DNA of 64,000 nucleotides from JAUVKA01 sp964465145 (GCA_964465145.1 CAYXJR010000005.1:38545-102544); one strand, 5' to 3'; positions 1 to 9,093 are shown, counted from the first letter of the stretch. Program-made: numbers and translations. Notes: generated from the sequence alone by a model not told the origin.

Positions 1-86
1 TGAGTAAAACAGAAGAGAGCTCTTTCATTTACTTTCCACTTAATAAATTAGAGATGTTTAGACAGCAATATTACATGATAATCTTA

Positions 87-866
87 TCATATTTTGCAAT
101 TCAATTTGAATAATTTCAAAATGCCATCTGCTGCGTCAACGTATGCCTGATGTGCTCCTGAAGACTTAATTTCCATACCTGTTTGCTCATTCAGCCCTCC
201 CGGAGTTGCTGCGTGATGAGAAAGAGCAGTGAAATCCGGTTTATCTGACAGATGGGCTGCATATGCAAGTGTATGAAACATATCCGCAACATATTTATCA
301 GAAAGATCTTTTGGAACAGAGTTATTCGAGGCCCATTCACTAAGTGAATTCATCATATCATAAAATGGTGAGATCAGGCAGGTCAGGGTCCAGATGGTAT
401 GAAGCTCTTCCTCTGAGCTTACCTCAAAAGGCTGCCCAATGGAGCTGAGGATTTTCCATGATACTTCACTGGGCATAAAAACCGGGATAGGGCAGGTGTG
501 GGTTACGACTGTTGGAAGAGGAGTTGCCCTGCTAAGAATTGTTGCAGGCCTGATCAAATCACATAAATCATTATAAAAAGAGAATGGTATAAGTGAAACA
601 ATAACATGGTCTGCCCTGAATTTAAGTTCAGCGATTACTTCCTTGTAAACCGGCGGTCTTAATGCCAGAAAGATGGCATCAGATTTGTCAACTACTTCCT
701 GATTGTTTTCTGCCCTGACTACCCGGGCATATTTTTCTGCCAGTTTTATAGAAATATCCCTGTTTCTTGGTGATACAATAATTTTATAATCCTCAAGCCT
801 GGAGGAGCAAAGTGCCTCAATTACAGCGCCGGAGATTTTTCCAGTTCCTATAAATCCGATGTTCAT
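87..866 (-). CDS. Pyrroline-5-carboxylate reductase-like NAD(P)-binding protein
   Basis: The 259-residue protein opens with a Rossmann nucleotide-binding loop (GFIGTGKISGAVIEAL) as in ProC-family oxidoreductases, and near residues 215-225 has ATPGGLNEQ, which matches the P5CR dimerisation-domain signature (TSPGGTT-like). The family reduces pyrroline-5-carboxylate to proline with NAD(P)H in the cytoplasm. Length is close to the usual 260-280. The signature is degenerate and no proline genes are adjacent, so a related imine reductase is possible. It is monocistronic here; the upstream side carries an AT-rich GGTTAATGG-type low-complexity run. Family assignment is firm, substrate is not. Confidence 0.8.
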   Translation of the reverse strand: MNIGFIGTGKISGAVIEALCSSRLEDYKIIVSPRNRDISIKLAEKYARVVRAENNQEVVDKSDAIFLALRPPVYKEVIAELKFRADHVIVSLIPFSFYNDLCDLIRPATILSRATPLPTVVTHTCPIPVFMPSEVSWKILSSIGQPFEVSSEEELHTIWTLTCLISPFYDMMNSLSEWASNNSVPKDLSDKYVADMFHTLAYAAHLSDKPDFTALSHHAATPGGLNEQTGMEIKSSGAHQAYVDAADGILKLFKLNCKI

Positions 867-869
867 TAA

Positions 870-901
870 TGGTAAATGGTAAATGGTTAGTGGTTAATGG
901 T
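870..901. repeat. Low-complexity GGTAAATGGT/GGTTAATGG run
   Basis: Imperfect tandem copies of GGTAAATGGTTA-like 7-10-mers sit just upstream of the P5CR-like gene. The same style of run follows the desulfhydrase gene at about 3901-3920. These are intergenic and non-coding; a mutable spacer is the simplest reading. Confidence 0.5.
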
Positions 902-1007
902 TATGATATATTGGATTAAGGGTATTTAGTTGATGAAACCTTCATTCGAGGCATAAAACTACTTAAATGATAGAACTTTTTAATACGATTTTTATATTTA
1001 AAAATCT

Positions 1008-1589
1008 TTAAAACTGATTGATTGCCCCAAAAGTTGGAATTTCAATAGCCTGAGCTTTTCTTTCCGCCTCTGCCTGAGCTCTTTTTACAGGCTCTTCCCA
1101 GGGATGGAGACTTAGTGAGAATTTACCCCAGTGGACAGGGGTGAATTTCTCAGCCCTGGCATCAATTGCAGCCTGGACTGTTTGTTCCGGCATCATATGG
1201 ATCAAGGGCCAGTTTTCGTTATACTGCCCGCATTCGATAAAGGCATGGTCAAATGGACCGAATTCCTCTCCTATATCCCTGAAATGGGGGCCGTAGCCCG
1301 AATCGCCGCTATAAAAGATATTGCGGTTTGATGAATTGATGATATATGAACACCAGAGGGTTGACATACGGTTAAACATGCCCCGTCCTGAGAAATGGCG
1401 TGCCGGGCCGGAGGTAATGCTGAGAGCTCCACCCTGTGAATAACTTTCACCCCAATTCAGTTCATTAATCTTATTGCCAGGAACACCCCTTGTCATTTTA
1501 CCCATCGCATTCCACATGCTTGTGCCCTCCGGGTTCATCGGGGTGGGCAGTGTGTTGGAAAATCTGTATTTTCTTTGTGGGGCAGCCAT
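1008..1589 (-). pseudogene. Metallo-beta-lactamase-fold hydrolase (NAPE-PLD/UlaG-like) with internal in-frame deletion
   Basis: The 193-residue open frame carries the C-terminal half of a NAPE-PLD-like MBL hydrolase: the segments ARHFSGRGMFNR, TLWCSYII, IFYSGDSGYGPHF (metal-ligand Asp), QYNENWPLIHMMPE and PVHWGKFSLSLHPW (ligand His). Its first ~37 residues also look like the family's normal N-terminus. The roughly 150 residues that should lie between them, including the HxHxDH zinc motif, are absent, so residue ~37 joins directly to the C-terminal half. Family members are about 330-370 aa. The product, if made, lacks half of the metal site and should be inactive; I infer an in-frame deletion. 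Confidence 0.7.
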
Positions 1590-1631
1590 GGTGTAATTAC
1601 AATTTTACCCAAATAAAGTTTACATTAGTTT

Positions 1632-1639
1632 TATCTTTG
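1632..1639 (+). promoter_or_regulatory. Bacteroidota-type -7 box (TATCTTTG)
   Basis: TATCTTTG followed by C matches the TAnnTTTG -7 consensus of the Bacteroidota housekeeping sigma factor. It lies 64 nt before the chosen ATG of the GH18 gene in the divergent intergenic region. I do not see a clear TTG-type -33 partner. Confidence 0.45.
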
Positions 1640-1702
1640 CTTCTTTTATTTATTATCGGTTTCAAATTGCTAATTTTCAGAAATATATTTCAAGGGATAA
1701 AT

Positions 1703-2938
1703 ATGAAAAGAACAATAATTTCAGGAATATATATCAGCAGGCATATCAGCCTCATTATTACTTTATTACTGCTTTTTTCCTTTAGCTGGAACGGGCAGAA
1801 AAAAATGCCGGATAAAGATAAATCATTTGCAGTGGCAGCATATTATACGCCAAGGCGGGGTGTTACTCCGGATCAGCTTCCACTTGACCAGCTGACCCAT
1901 ATTATTTACTCTTTCTCACGTGTCAGGGAAGGGGAGATGAAAGTACATGAGCGGGCTGGTGAGATAATCAGGGGATTAGTTAAACAAAAAGAAAATTACC
2001 CGGATCTTAAAGTCATGGTAGCCTGCGGGGGTTGGGGAGCAGATGGTTTCTCCGATATGGCTGAAACGGAAGAATCTAGGAAGAAATTTGCGGAAAGCGC
2101 CGTGCGCCTTGTAGAGGAATATCAGCTCGACGGCATTGATATGGACTGGGAATACCCCGGATTGGAGGCAGGCGGTATTAAGTACAGGCCAGAGGATACC
2201 CAGAGGTTCACCCTGGTAATGAAAGCGTTAAGGGAGCATCTTGATACCCTCGACAGGGAAATCATTATCACCTTCGCCGCTGCAGGATGGCAAAGGTATT
2301 ACGAGCATATTGAAACACTGGAGGTGATGAAGTATGTTGATTATATTAATATCATGACCTATGACCAGATCGGTGGAAATTCTGATTATACCGGCCACCA
2401 TACCGCTTTGGGGAGAATCAATATGGAGGATCTGGAGGGATACCCGCTACTGGCGTATATGCAATCCAAAAAGGAGGATATGGCCAGGATGGGATATGCT
2501 TTTGAACCACGGTCGACAGAGAAAATTGTTGATTATGTTATAGGCTTGGGTGTTGACCCTAAAAAGATATTAATCGGAGGAGCTTTCTACGGACGATCAT
2601 GGAAAGGTGTCCCTCCCGATGGAAATGGCCTTTACCAGCCAAACGTTAAAATTCATATTGGCTGGTGTTCATACTCACGTATCAGGTCTGAGTTTGAAAA
2701 TAAAAATGGATTTGCAAGATATTGGGATCCGATAGCCAAAGCTCCTTATTTATATAATCCGGCTGACAGTATCTTCATGTCATACGACGATACTTTATCT
2801 GTAAAATTGAAAACCCAATATGCAATAGATAAAAAGCTTGGAGGAATCATGTTCTGGCAGCTAAGCGATGATACCCAGGAAGAAAACAGCCTGCTTGATG
2901 CAATTGATAAGGCTGTGCAATCAGAAAAAATAAAATGA
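1703..2938 (+). CDS. Secreted GH18 family glycosidase (chitinase-like)
   Basis: Starting at ATG 1703 gives 411 residues with a signal/anchor segment (residues ~10-30). A longer open frame from 1490 overlaps the neighbouring gene and is not needed. The GH18 catalytic signature DxxDxDxE is complete: D143, D146, D148 and the acid Glu150 in DGIDMDWEYPG. Also present are the SxGG-like strand (VACGGWG), the substrate-binding MTYD segment, and the late barrel strand ending in MFWQLSDD. GH18 enzymes hydrolyse beta-1,4-GlcNAc links by substrate-assisted catalysis, here probably outside the cytoplasm. The stop overlaps the next gene by 4 nt, so the two are co-translated. Confidence 0.9.
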   Translation: MKRTIISGIYISRHISLIITLLLLFSFSWNGQKKMPDKDKSFAVAAYYTPRRGVTPDQLPLDQLTHIIYSFSRVREGEMKVHERAGEIIRGLVKQKENYPDLKVMVACGGWGADGFSDMAETEESRKKFAESAVRLVEEYQLDGIDMDWEYPGLEAGGIKYRPEDTQRFTLVMKALREHLDTLDREIIITFAAAGWQRYYEHIETLEVMKYVDYINIMTYDQIGGNSDYTGHHTALGRINMEDLEGYPLLAYMQSKKEDMARMGYAFEPRSTEKIVDYVIGLGVDPKKILIGGAFYGRSWKGVPPDGNGLYQPNVKIHIGWCSYSRIRSEFENKNGFARYWDPIAKAPYLYNPADSIFMSYDDTLSVKLKTQYAIDKKLGGIMFWQLSDDTQEENSLLDAIDKAVQSEKIK

Positions 2939-3903
2939 ACGGATTGGATAATATCAGCCGTTTGAGCTTATCAAACCTGGATACACCAATAGAAAAATGT
3001 GAACGGATTGCTGCCTTATTCCCGGATGGCCCTGATATCTATATCAAAAGGGATGATTTCATAGGTTCCCTGGTCTGGGGAAATAAATTAAGGAAGCTGG
3101 AATTTTCACTGGCAGACGCAACAGCTCAGGGTGCAGACACCATTATAACCTGCGGCGGTGTACAGTCGAATCACTCCAGAATTACAGCCCAGCTTTGCAA
3201 GCGGCTAGGGCTGGATTGCGTTCTCGTTCAAAATGGTGAACCCCAGGATATTCCAACTGGTAACCATAAGATTAACAGGCTCCTTAATATTGAAATCCAC
3301 TATGTTAATTCAGGGGCTGAGAGAAACGATAAAATGCTTGAAGTCAGTAAAGATCTGAACGTCAGAGGATCTAAGCCATATATAATACCTCTTGGGGCAT
3401 CAAACGGGATTGGATGCATGGGATTTGTCAATGCGGTAAAGGAGCTGAAAGAACAGCAGGAAAAGCTTGGTTTTGATTTTGATGTGATTATGCACTCGTC
3501 TTCATCCGGAGGGACCCAGGCCGGACTGGCAATAGGTAAAAAGCTTTTTGGACTTGATAAAACCGAGATAATTGGCATAAGTTCCGACACAAGTGAAGAT
3601 GAGTTGAAAAACAATATTCTTGCCTGTACCGGTCAGGCATTACTTAGCCTTGGGGCAGATTTTAACCTCAATGAGGAAGATCTGAAGGTCGATGCTTCAT
3701 ATATTGGCCCTGGCTATGGTTTTCCTTCACAAGAATCTGATGAGGCAGAAAAACTTTTCCTCGATTATGAGGGTATTTTCCTTGATGCAACCTACACAGC
3801 CAAGGCTGCCGCCGGCCTGATAGATTATATCAGGAAAGGCAAACTGAAGAAAGGCCAGAAAGTGCTGTTCTGGCATACGGGGGGGATACTTGATAAATTG
3901 TAA
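2935..3903 (+). CDS. PLP-dependent D-cysteine desulfhydrase / ACC deaminase family enzyme
   Basis: The 322-residue protein has the fold-type II PLP motif of this family: the Schiff-base lysine in WGNKLRKLEF near residue 53, the CGGVQSNHSR cofactor loop, the glycine-rich SSSSGGTQAGL phosphate loop, and a C-terminal FWHTGG motif. Members release pyruvate and ammonia from D-cysteine or 1-aminocyclopropane-1-carboxylate; sequence alone does not separate them. The ATG overlaps the chitinase stop (ATGA), indicating translational coupling, possibly to handle amino compounds freed during chitin or peptidoglycan turnover (inference). About 320-340 aa is normal, so it appears complete. Confidence 0.87.
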   Translation: MNGLDNISRLSLSNLDTPIEKCERIAALFPDGPDIYIKRDDFIGSLVWGNKLRKLEFSLADATAQGADTIITCGGVQSNHSRITAQLCKRLGLDCVLVQNGEPQDIPTGNHKINRLLNIEIHYVNSGAERNDKMLEVSKDLNVRGSKPYIIPLGASNGIGCMGFVNAVKELKEQQEKLGFDFDVIMHSSSSGGTQAGLAIGKKLFGLDKTEIIGISSDTSEDELKNNILACTGQALLSLGADFNLNEEDLKVDASYIGPGYGFPSQESDEAEKLFLDYEGIFLDATYTAKAAAGLIDYIRKGKLKKGQKVLFWHTGGILDKL

Positions 3904-3919
3904 ATGGTTAAGGGTTAAT

Positions 3920-3960
3920 GACCTGCAACCAACAACCTGCAACCAACAACCAACAACTTA
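3920..3960. repeat. CAACCAACAACCTG-type tandem low-complexity repeat
   Basis: Repeated CCTGCAACCAACAA units fill the whole gap between two convergent genes. The same compositional family (CAACCTGTAAC, CCCGTAAC) recurs at 32576-32619 and near 20027, always between genes. Confidence 0.6.
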
Positions 3961-5310
3961 AAACCCCTTCCCCACAATCGGCTTATCAGGTAGAGTAATT
4001 GTTGGTTCTTTATTGTTTTGAAATGCGTTTAATTGCAGAAACCACAGGCCTATTCCGGCTGAGCCTTGCATGAGTCCGGTTTGAGCGGCAACATTTTCAG
4101 GGCTTCGCCGGTTTTCAGCTTGAATCCATTTAATGCAATCTCCCTCCTTAGTGGATGAAGCAATTAGTTTCTTTGTCATTTTTCCGGAAAAACCCAGGTA
4201 TTTTTCGTTTCCGGTAATATTATAAAGCCACAGGAAATATTCTGCTACTCCTGCCGATCCGCAGCATTTGCCCTCATTGTTCCAGAAGCCCGGAGCCTCA
4301 TGCTGATCAATTCCTTCCTCCATTAAATAATCTGCCGTGCGAGTCATTTTTTCCAGCCAGGCCTCGTCATTTGTGGCTTCATATAGTGAATAAAACAACC
4401 TCCCTGTACCGGCAGGTCCGTGGCACCAGTTAAGGTAATATAAATCCTCTCCACCTGGCAGGTGATGGGGGATATAGCCCTTATCATTTGATAATCCATC
4501 AAGCAGATTCGCTGCTTTAATAGCGGCATCAAGATACTTTTCATTTTTGGTCCTCAGGTAAGTCTCAGATAAGAAGTAGGCTGTACCGGCTGTCCCATGC
4601 GAGAAATTATCCATGTACCTTTCATAGTCCGGCATGAATTTCCAGCGCAATCCATTTAAGGTATCAATGGCATTATCCAGCAAACCTTCTGCTGCTAATA
4701 TTGAAAGACTGTCGGCTTTGGGTAGATTAAATTCATCAGATACATATTGTAAATATAGACCAATCCCAGCACCGCCATAAACAATATCTGTAATCTGGCC
4801 CCAGTTGATTCCATTTTCAGTCCTACTGGCTGCTGCCTCTAATTGGTCAACTATTTTTACAGATGCCTGATAATAAAGGGGATCCCCGGTGGTTTTATAG
4901 ACTTCATTAATAGCAAAGCCGATACCTGCCAGACCGGTATACAGGCCAACTTCGCCTGCATTATAAATAGTGTCTTTGATGGTATTAATCAAATATGCCG
5001 CACCGGATTCAGCTTCATCAAGATAATTGCTGTTTCCGGTGGTATTGTAGAGTTCCAGGTAGAACAAAACTATTCCGGGCACACCACTATACAATGAATT
5101 GTCTGCCTGGGAATTAACACTGTCGGGCATTACTTTCCAGATAGGTCCTTCCGGTGATTCATATTTTGATTGTCGAATAAATTCTTCTGATTCTACTGCA
5201 AGGGAAATCCAATTCTTATCAGAAAACAGATCTCTGTTTTTATTGGAACATGAACCCAGTAAAATCAGACAACAGACGACAAAAAATTGATATTTCAGGG
5301 GAGACCTCAT
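3958..5310 (-). CDS. Exported LanC-like lipoprotein with CCG zinc motif
   Basis: This 450-residue protein starts with a lipoprotein signal (LLGSC, lipidated Cys21), then seven regularly spaced glycine-rich turns of the type SGVPGI, TGLAGIG, GGAGIG, HGTAGT, HGPAGTG, CGSAGVA, QGSAGIG. That is the inner-helix pattern of the (alpha/alpha)7 LanC toroid. The zinc ligands are visible as Cys296 in NWCHG and Cys349-Cys350 in CCGSAG. Most LanC proteins have Cys-His at the second site; Cys-Cys is the CCG variant known from ProcM-type cyclases. LanC enzymes add cysteine thiols to dehydro-residues in the cytoplasm, so an exported lipid-anchored version is unexpected. No precursor peptide or dehydratase is nearby; carbohydrate-active toroids are an alternative, but the zinc motifs argue for LanC-like. 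Confidence 0.85.
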   Translation of the reverse strand: MRSPLKYQFFVVCCLILLGSCSNKNRDLFSDKNWISLAVESEEFIRQSKYESPEGPIWKVMPDSVNSQADNSLYSGVPGIVLFYLELYNTTGNSNYLDEAESGAAYLINTIKDTIYNAGEVGLYTGLAGIGFAINEVYKTTGDPLYYQASVKIVDQLEAAASRTENGINWGQITDIVYGGAGIGLYLQYVSDEFNLPKADSLSILAAEGLLDNAIDTLNGLRWKFMPDYERYMDNFSHGTAGTAYFLSETYLRTKNEKYLDAAIKAANLLDGLSNDKGYIPHHLPGGEDLYYLNWCHGPAGTGRLFYSLYEATNDEAWLEKMTRTADYLMEEGIDQHEAPGFWNNEGKCCGSAGVAEYFLWLYNITGNEKYLGFSGKMTKKLIASSTKEGDCIKWIQAENRRSPENVAAQTGLMQGSAGIGLWFLQLNAFQNNKEPTITLPDKPIVGKGF

Positions 5311-5329
5311 AATTATACATTTTACTAAT

Positions 5330-5536
5330 TCAGCAACAGCATTTATCTTGTTGAATAGGAGGACATTTTACTGATCCAAAAGAACAGTAAACACAGCAGT
5401 CGCCCTGGTTTGGCTTCAATATCTCACCGCAATTTGTACACTCGTAAAAAAACTGACACGCATCTGTCGGCATCGTTTCTTCTTTGCTAAATCCACAATT
5501 GGGGCAAGTAATTACGGATTGTAATTTGATTTCCAT
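5330..5536 (-). CDS. GDCCVxC-domain small cysteine-rich protein
   Basis: This 68-residue protein has 13 cysteines: an N-terminal CPNC, a central CTNC, the diagnostic GDCCVYCSFG, and a terminal CCC. It matches the small family named for the GDCCVxC motif, in which one Cys is replaced by selenocysteine in some bacteria; here all are Cys. The spacing suggests a zinc-ribbon-like fold or a thiol redox or metal-binding role. Homologues often travel with mercury or other metal resistance genes, but none are seen here. The function is unknown. It lies 19 nt upstream of the LanC-like gene on the same strand and could be co-transcribed with it. Confidence 0.8.
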   Translation of the reverse strand: MEIKLQSVITCPNCGFSKEETMPTDACQFFYECTNCGEILKPNQGDCCVYCSFGSVKCPPIQQDKCCC

Positions 5537-5577
5537 GTTATAAATTAAATTAAATCAATACAATATTACCTTTCCAC

Positions 5578-5610
5578 GCCAATATACCAAAATACCAAAA
5601 TACCAATTAA
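5578..5610. repeat. CCAAAATA tandem low-complexity run
   Basis: Three to four imperfect copies of ATACCAAA lie between two divergent genes (5536 and 5665). It looks like slippage-prone spacer sequence. I see no clear promoter box within it. Confidence 0.45.
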
Positions 5611-5664
5611 CAAATCCACCATTTTCACTATCTTTCTACTCCGAAATCTAAATCAAAATAAGTC

Positions 5665-7122
5665 ATGAAAAAATTGCAGCCCATCATCTTATTGTTTTTG
5701 TTGTTAGTAATAGGAAATAAGGCTATTAGCCAGGTTGAGTATAAAACCAAAGCTTATGAGCCCACCTGGGAATCACTGATTCAGCATCCAGAAGCCGATT
5801 GGTTTAAGGATGCAAAATTTGGCATTTACTTCCATTGGGGAGTTTACAGCGTCCCTGCTCATGGGAGTGAATGGTATCCAAGAAATATGTACCGGGAGAA
5901 TAGTGAGATTTTCGGCTGGCATAAGCAAAACTGGGGTGATCAAAAGGAGTTTGGGTACAAGGATTTTATCCCGATGTTCAAAGCTGAGCACTTCAATGCA
6001 GATGAGTGGGTTGATCTTTTCGTGGAATCCGGAGCAAAATTTGTTGGGCCGGTTGCCGAGCACCACGATGGTTTTGCCATGTGGGACAGCAAACTGACAG
6101 ACTGGGATGCCGCCGATATGGGACCAAAGCGGGATATTGTTGGGGAGTTGGCCGAGGCAGTCCGTAAAAGAGGATTGAAATTCATGACTTCCTTTCACCA
6201 TGCATGGAACTGGAGGTATTACGAGTTTGCCTTTGATTATGATGCAGTCGATCCCAGGTATGCAGGATTGTACGGTACGCCTCATCATAAAAGTCAGCCC
6301 GAGTCGAAGGAGTTCCTGGAAGACTGGTTAGGCAAGCTGATAGAGGTCGTAGATAAGTACCAGCCTGATTATATGTGGTTTGATTTTGGATGGGGTGCTC
6401 AATCTTTTGAGCCTTACAAGAAGGCTTACCTGGCATATTACTATAATAAGGCGGCAGAGTGGGGGAAAGATGTGGTTGTTTCCTATAAAGATGATCACCT
6501 TCCCCTGGGAGCCGGTGTTCTTGACCTGGAAAGAGGACGCCTGGATCACCTAAGGAAAGATATATGGATAACCGATACCTCTATCGACAAGCGGTCCTGG
6601 TGCTATATCGAGGACCCTGATCTGAAATCCGTCAATACAATGGTCGATAACCTTATCGACAGGGTGAGCAAGAACGGGAATACACTTTTGAATATTGCAC
6701 CAAGGGCTGATGGAACTATTCCTGAGGCACAAAAAGAACGACTTCTTGGGATAGGTAAGTGGCTGAAGGTTAATGGAGAGGCTATATATGGAACTAGGTA
6801 TTGGAAGGAGTATGGAGAAGGCCCTACTGAATTCAAGGGGGGAAGCTTCATTGATGGCAAGGGAATTGATTATACAGCTCAGGACATACGTTTTACCACT
6901 AAAGACAAATGCCTTTATGCTATTTGCCTTGACTGGCCCGGTGATTTTTTACTTATTAAGTCGCTGGCTGATGTTGATGCCGATAAAGTAGTATCCGTAA
7001 CCTTGCTTGGCCACAAAGGTGAGCTGGCATGGGAAATAACTAAAGAAGGGATGAAAGTCCATTTCCCGGTGGGTCCCCCCTGTGATCATGCATTTTCAGT
7101 GAGGATAGAGTATTGGGAGTAG
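5665..7122 (+). CDS. Secreted GH29 alpha-L-fucosidase
   Basis: The 485-residue protein has a cleavable signal peptide (to about residue 22), then the GH29 TIM barrel: FGIYFHWGVYSVPAHGSEWY, the His-His sugar-binding pair in AEHHDGFAMWD, and the nucleophile Asp240 in YMWFDFGWG. A conserved KNGNTLLNIAPRADGTIP segment closes the barrel, followed by a small C-terminal beta-domain. GH29 enzymes release alpha-linked L-fucose by retention. It is full length. The acid/base cannot be fixed by eye in this family. A second, distinct GH29 lies at 15632. Confidence 0.93.
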   Translation: MKKLQPIILLFLLLVIGNKAISQVEYKTKAYEPTWESLIQHPEADWFKDAKFGIYFHWGVYSVPAHGSEWYPRNMYRENSEIFGWHKQNWGDQKEFGYKDFIPMFKAEHFNADEWVDLFVESGAKFVGPVAEHHDGFAMWDSKLTDWDAADMGPKRDIVGELAEAVRKRGLKFMTSFHHAWNWRYYEFAFDYDAVDPRYAGLYGTPHHKSQPESKEFLEDWLGKLIEVVDKYQPDYMWFDFGWGAQSFEPYKKAYLAYYYNKAAEWGKDVVVSYKDDHLPLGAGVLDLERGRLDHLRKDIWITDTSIDKRSWCYIEDPDLKSVNTMVDNLIDRVSKNGNTLLNIAPRADGTIPEAQKERLLGIGKWLKVNGEAIYGTRYWKEYGEGPTEFKGGSFIDGKGIDYTAQDIRFTTKDKCLYAICLDWPGDFLLIKSLADVDADKVVSVTLLGHKGELAWEITKEGMKVHFPVGPPCDHAFSVRIEYWE

Positions 7123-7331
7123 GGAGTTAGCACTTTTTGAATCTGTTGATTACCACTATCAGAATGCCTCAAATAACAGATGGGAAGTTCAATATTTAAT
7201 ATTGTCCAAGAGAAACCGAAATTACAAATAGACAGAAATAATATTACAATTGACTATTTTCATGTTATAATGCGATTAAAAGATGGCTAAAAGATTGGGC
7301 TATAAGCCATCGCTGTCCTGCAGGGTGAGTA

Positions 7332-8087
7332 TTATTTTTTAACCTTTGGTTTATGCTCCTCTTTATTTTTTACATAAATTAATTTATACCTGCTTTTGGG
7401 GCTTTCCCGTTGCTCTATATCAAACTTTCCAATAGACTTAATCAAGGGAGTCAACTTTTGAAAACCGTAATTTCTTGGATCAAAATTCGGCTGTTTCTTT
7501 TGCAGCAAACCTCCAACATCTCCTAAAAATGCCCATCCATCGTCATCGGATAAGTCCATAATTGTTGTCTCAATTAGTTTAATTTCCCTGGATGTGATTT
7601 TATCAACCGTTTCCTTAGTCAGATCTTTGTCATTTTCAGATTCTATCTCTTTAGATTGGTTTTTCAAAATTTCGATATAAATGAATTTGTCGCAGGCGAC
7701 AATAAAGGGATTTGGTGTCTTTTTTTCTCCAATCCCAATTACTTGCATTCCAGCCTCTCTTAATCGAGTTGCCAATCTGGTAAAATCACTATCACTTGAA
7801 ACTAAACAGAATCCATTAACCTTTTCCGAATAAAGGATATCCATAGCATCAATTATCATTGCCGAATCTGTTGCATTCTTTCCCGTTGTATATCCATATT
7901 GCTGAATTGGAGTAATTGCGTTCTCCAGTAGCAGGTTTTTCCATTTTGATAAATTAGGTTTTGTCCAGTCACCATAAATCCTTTTGATCGTTGGATTTCC
8001 GTATTTGGCTATTTCTTCCATCATCTCTTTTACATATGCTGATGGAATATTATCTCCGTCAATTAGTACAGCTAGATTTAAATTCAT
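7332..8087 (-). CDS. NYN-domain ribonuclease-like protein with C-terminal OST-HTH/LOTUS domain
   Basis: The 251-residue protein starts with a PIN-like NYN domain (about 1-145). The acidic metal-binding residues are in AVLIDGDNIP, DSAMIIDAMD and LVSSDSDFTRLATRLRE, and VIGIGEKKTP follows. Residues about 165-240 (IETTIMDLSDDDGWAFLGDVG...) have the pattern of an OST-HTH/LOTUS winged helix that binds RNA or G-quadruplexes. Such fusions are known and thought to act in RNA processing or decay. It stands alone with no toxin-antitoxin or phage-defence partner. Family call is strong; substrate unknown. Confidence 0.87.
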   Translation of the reverse strand: MNLNLAVLIDGDNIPSAYVKEMMEEIAKYGNPTIKRIYGDWTKPNLSKWKNLLLENAITPIQQYGYTTGKNATDSAMIIDAMDILYSEKVNGFCLVSSDSDFTRLATRLREAGMQVIGIGEKKTPNPFIVACDKFIYIEILKNQSKEIESENDKDLTKETVDKITSREIKLIETTIMDLSDDDGWAFLGDVGGLLQKKQPNFDPRNYGFQKLTPLIKSIGKFDIEQRESPKSRYKLIYVKNKEEHKPKVKK

Positions 8088-8323
8088 CTTGTATTTTGTT
8101 TGATCCTTCTAAGATAGGAATTTCCTGACTCAAAAGGCTCCTTTGAGCTTATGATACTGGAAATTTTCTCGCGGAAACAAGACTGTCAGATTCCAATTGA
8201 CTGGTTAGATTTATTACCTTTGACAGCATTATTGGACACTGAAACCTCTAAACTGGGTAACTAGTAAGAGGCTTATATTATTTTATATGATTTTGAGAAA
8301 TTTCGGGTTAAATTAATCGTAAA

Positions 8324-8977
8324 ATGTATCCTTTACCTTACTATTGTCCGGAGCCCGAAAACTTTGATGATCAGCACTCTGGGACTCTTTTTTGCAGAAA
8401 AGATAATTACTGTTCGAATCGCCTCAAAAAAGTATCGGTTTTTATAGTAACGATATTTTTAGTATTGGCTTTGCCAAATTCTTCATCCTGTCAAACTATT
8501 AACACAACAGAGGCAATAGGTAATATCATGCAATTAGCAGTTCCAGCTGCTGGATACCTTAGCACTTTTGTTTTTGATGACCCGGAAGGCAGGAATCAAT
8601 TTTATGCCTCATTTTCAGCGAATTTGGTAATTACTTATGCCATGAAGAATCTTGTTAAAAAAACCAGGCCTAATGGACTCGGACACACCTCATTCCCATC
8701 GGGCCATACATCTGTTGCATTTCAGGGGGCCAGTTTTTTGTGGATTAGATATGGTTGGAAATTTGGACTTCCGGCCTCAATTGTAGCATGTTATGTCGGT
8801 TGGAGTCGGGTGGAAGGGGAAATAGACCGACACTACCCAATCGATGTTGCAGCTGGGGCAGCATTAGGTATATTATCCGTATTGCAATTGGTAAAACCTT
8901 TTCAGGAAAGAAAGCTTATACTAACGCCATTAGCCGCTAGTCAGATATACGGCCTTTCCATATCCTACCATTTTTAA
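8324..8977 (+). CDS. PAP2-superfamily phosphatase
   Basis: The three catalytic motifs of PAP2 lipid/undecaprenyl-pyrophosphate phosphatases are present: KNLVKKTRP, PSGH in SFPSGHTSVAF, and SRVEGEIDRHYPIDV with the nucleophilic histidine. A hydrophobic segment (about residues 37-53) precedes them. The first ~35 residues are polar and Cys-containing, unusual before a signal segment; no other ATG precedes the hydrophobic stretch, so the true start is uncertain. Members remove phosphate from phosphatidate, undecaprenyl-PP or lipid A at the membrane. It is convergent with glpD. Confidence 0.83.
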   Translation: MYPLPYYCPEPENFDDQHSGTLFCRKDNYCSNRLKKVSVFIVTIFLVLALPNSSSCQTINTTEAIGNIMQLAVPAAGYLSTFVFDDPEGRNQFYASFSANLVITYAMKNLVKKTRPNGLGHTSFPSGHTSVAFQGASFLWIRYGWKFGLPASIVACYVGWSRVEGEIDRHYPIDVAAGAALGILSVLQLVKPFQERKLILTPLAASQIYGLSISYHF

Positions 8978-9093
8978 GTCTAAGTTGGCTGAAAAGTTCA
9001 ATTCAATTTATATTCGTGCATTAGTTTTATCTTTCGTTATTTCAGTAGCCATCTATGGTACCTGTTTTTCAGGTGTTAACGAATTTGTCAATT

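Noticed and set aside
1490..1702. 5' extension of the GH18 frame
   Set aside because: It overlaps the opposite-strand MBL remnant, lacks a signal-like start and lies mostly upstream of the -7 box; ATG 1703 gives a proper signal segment.
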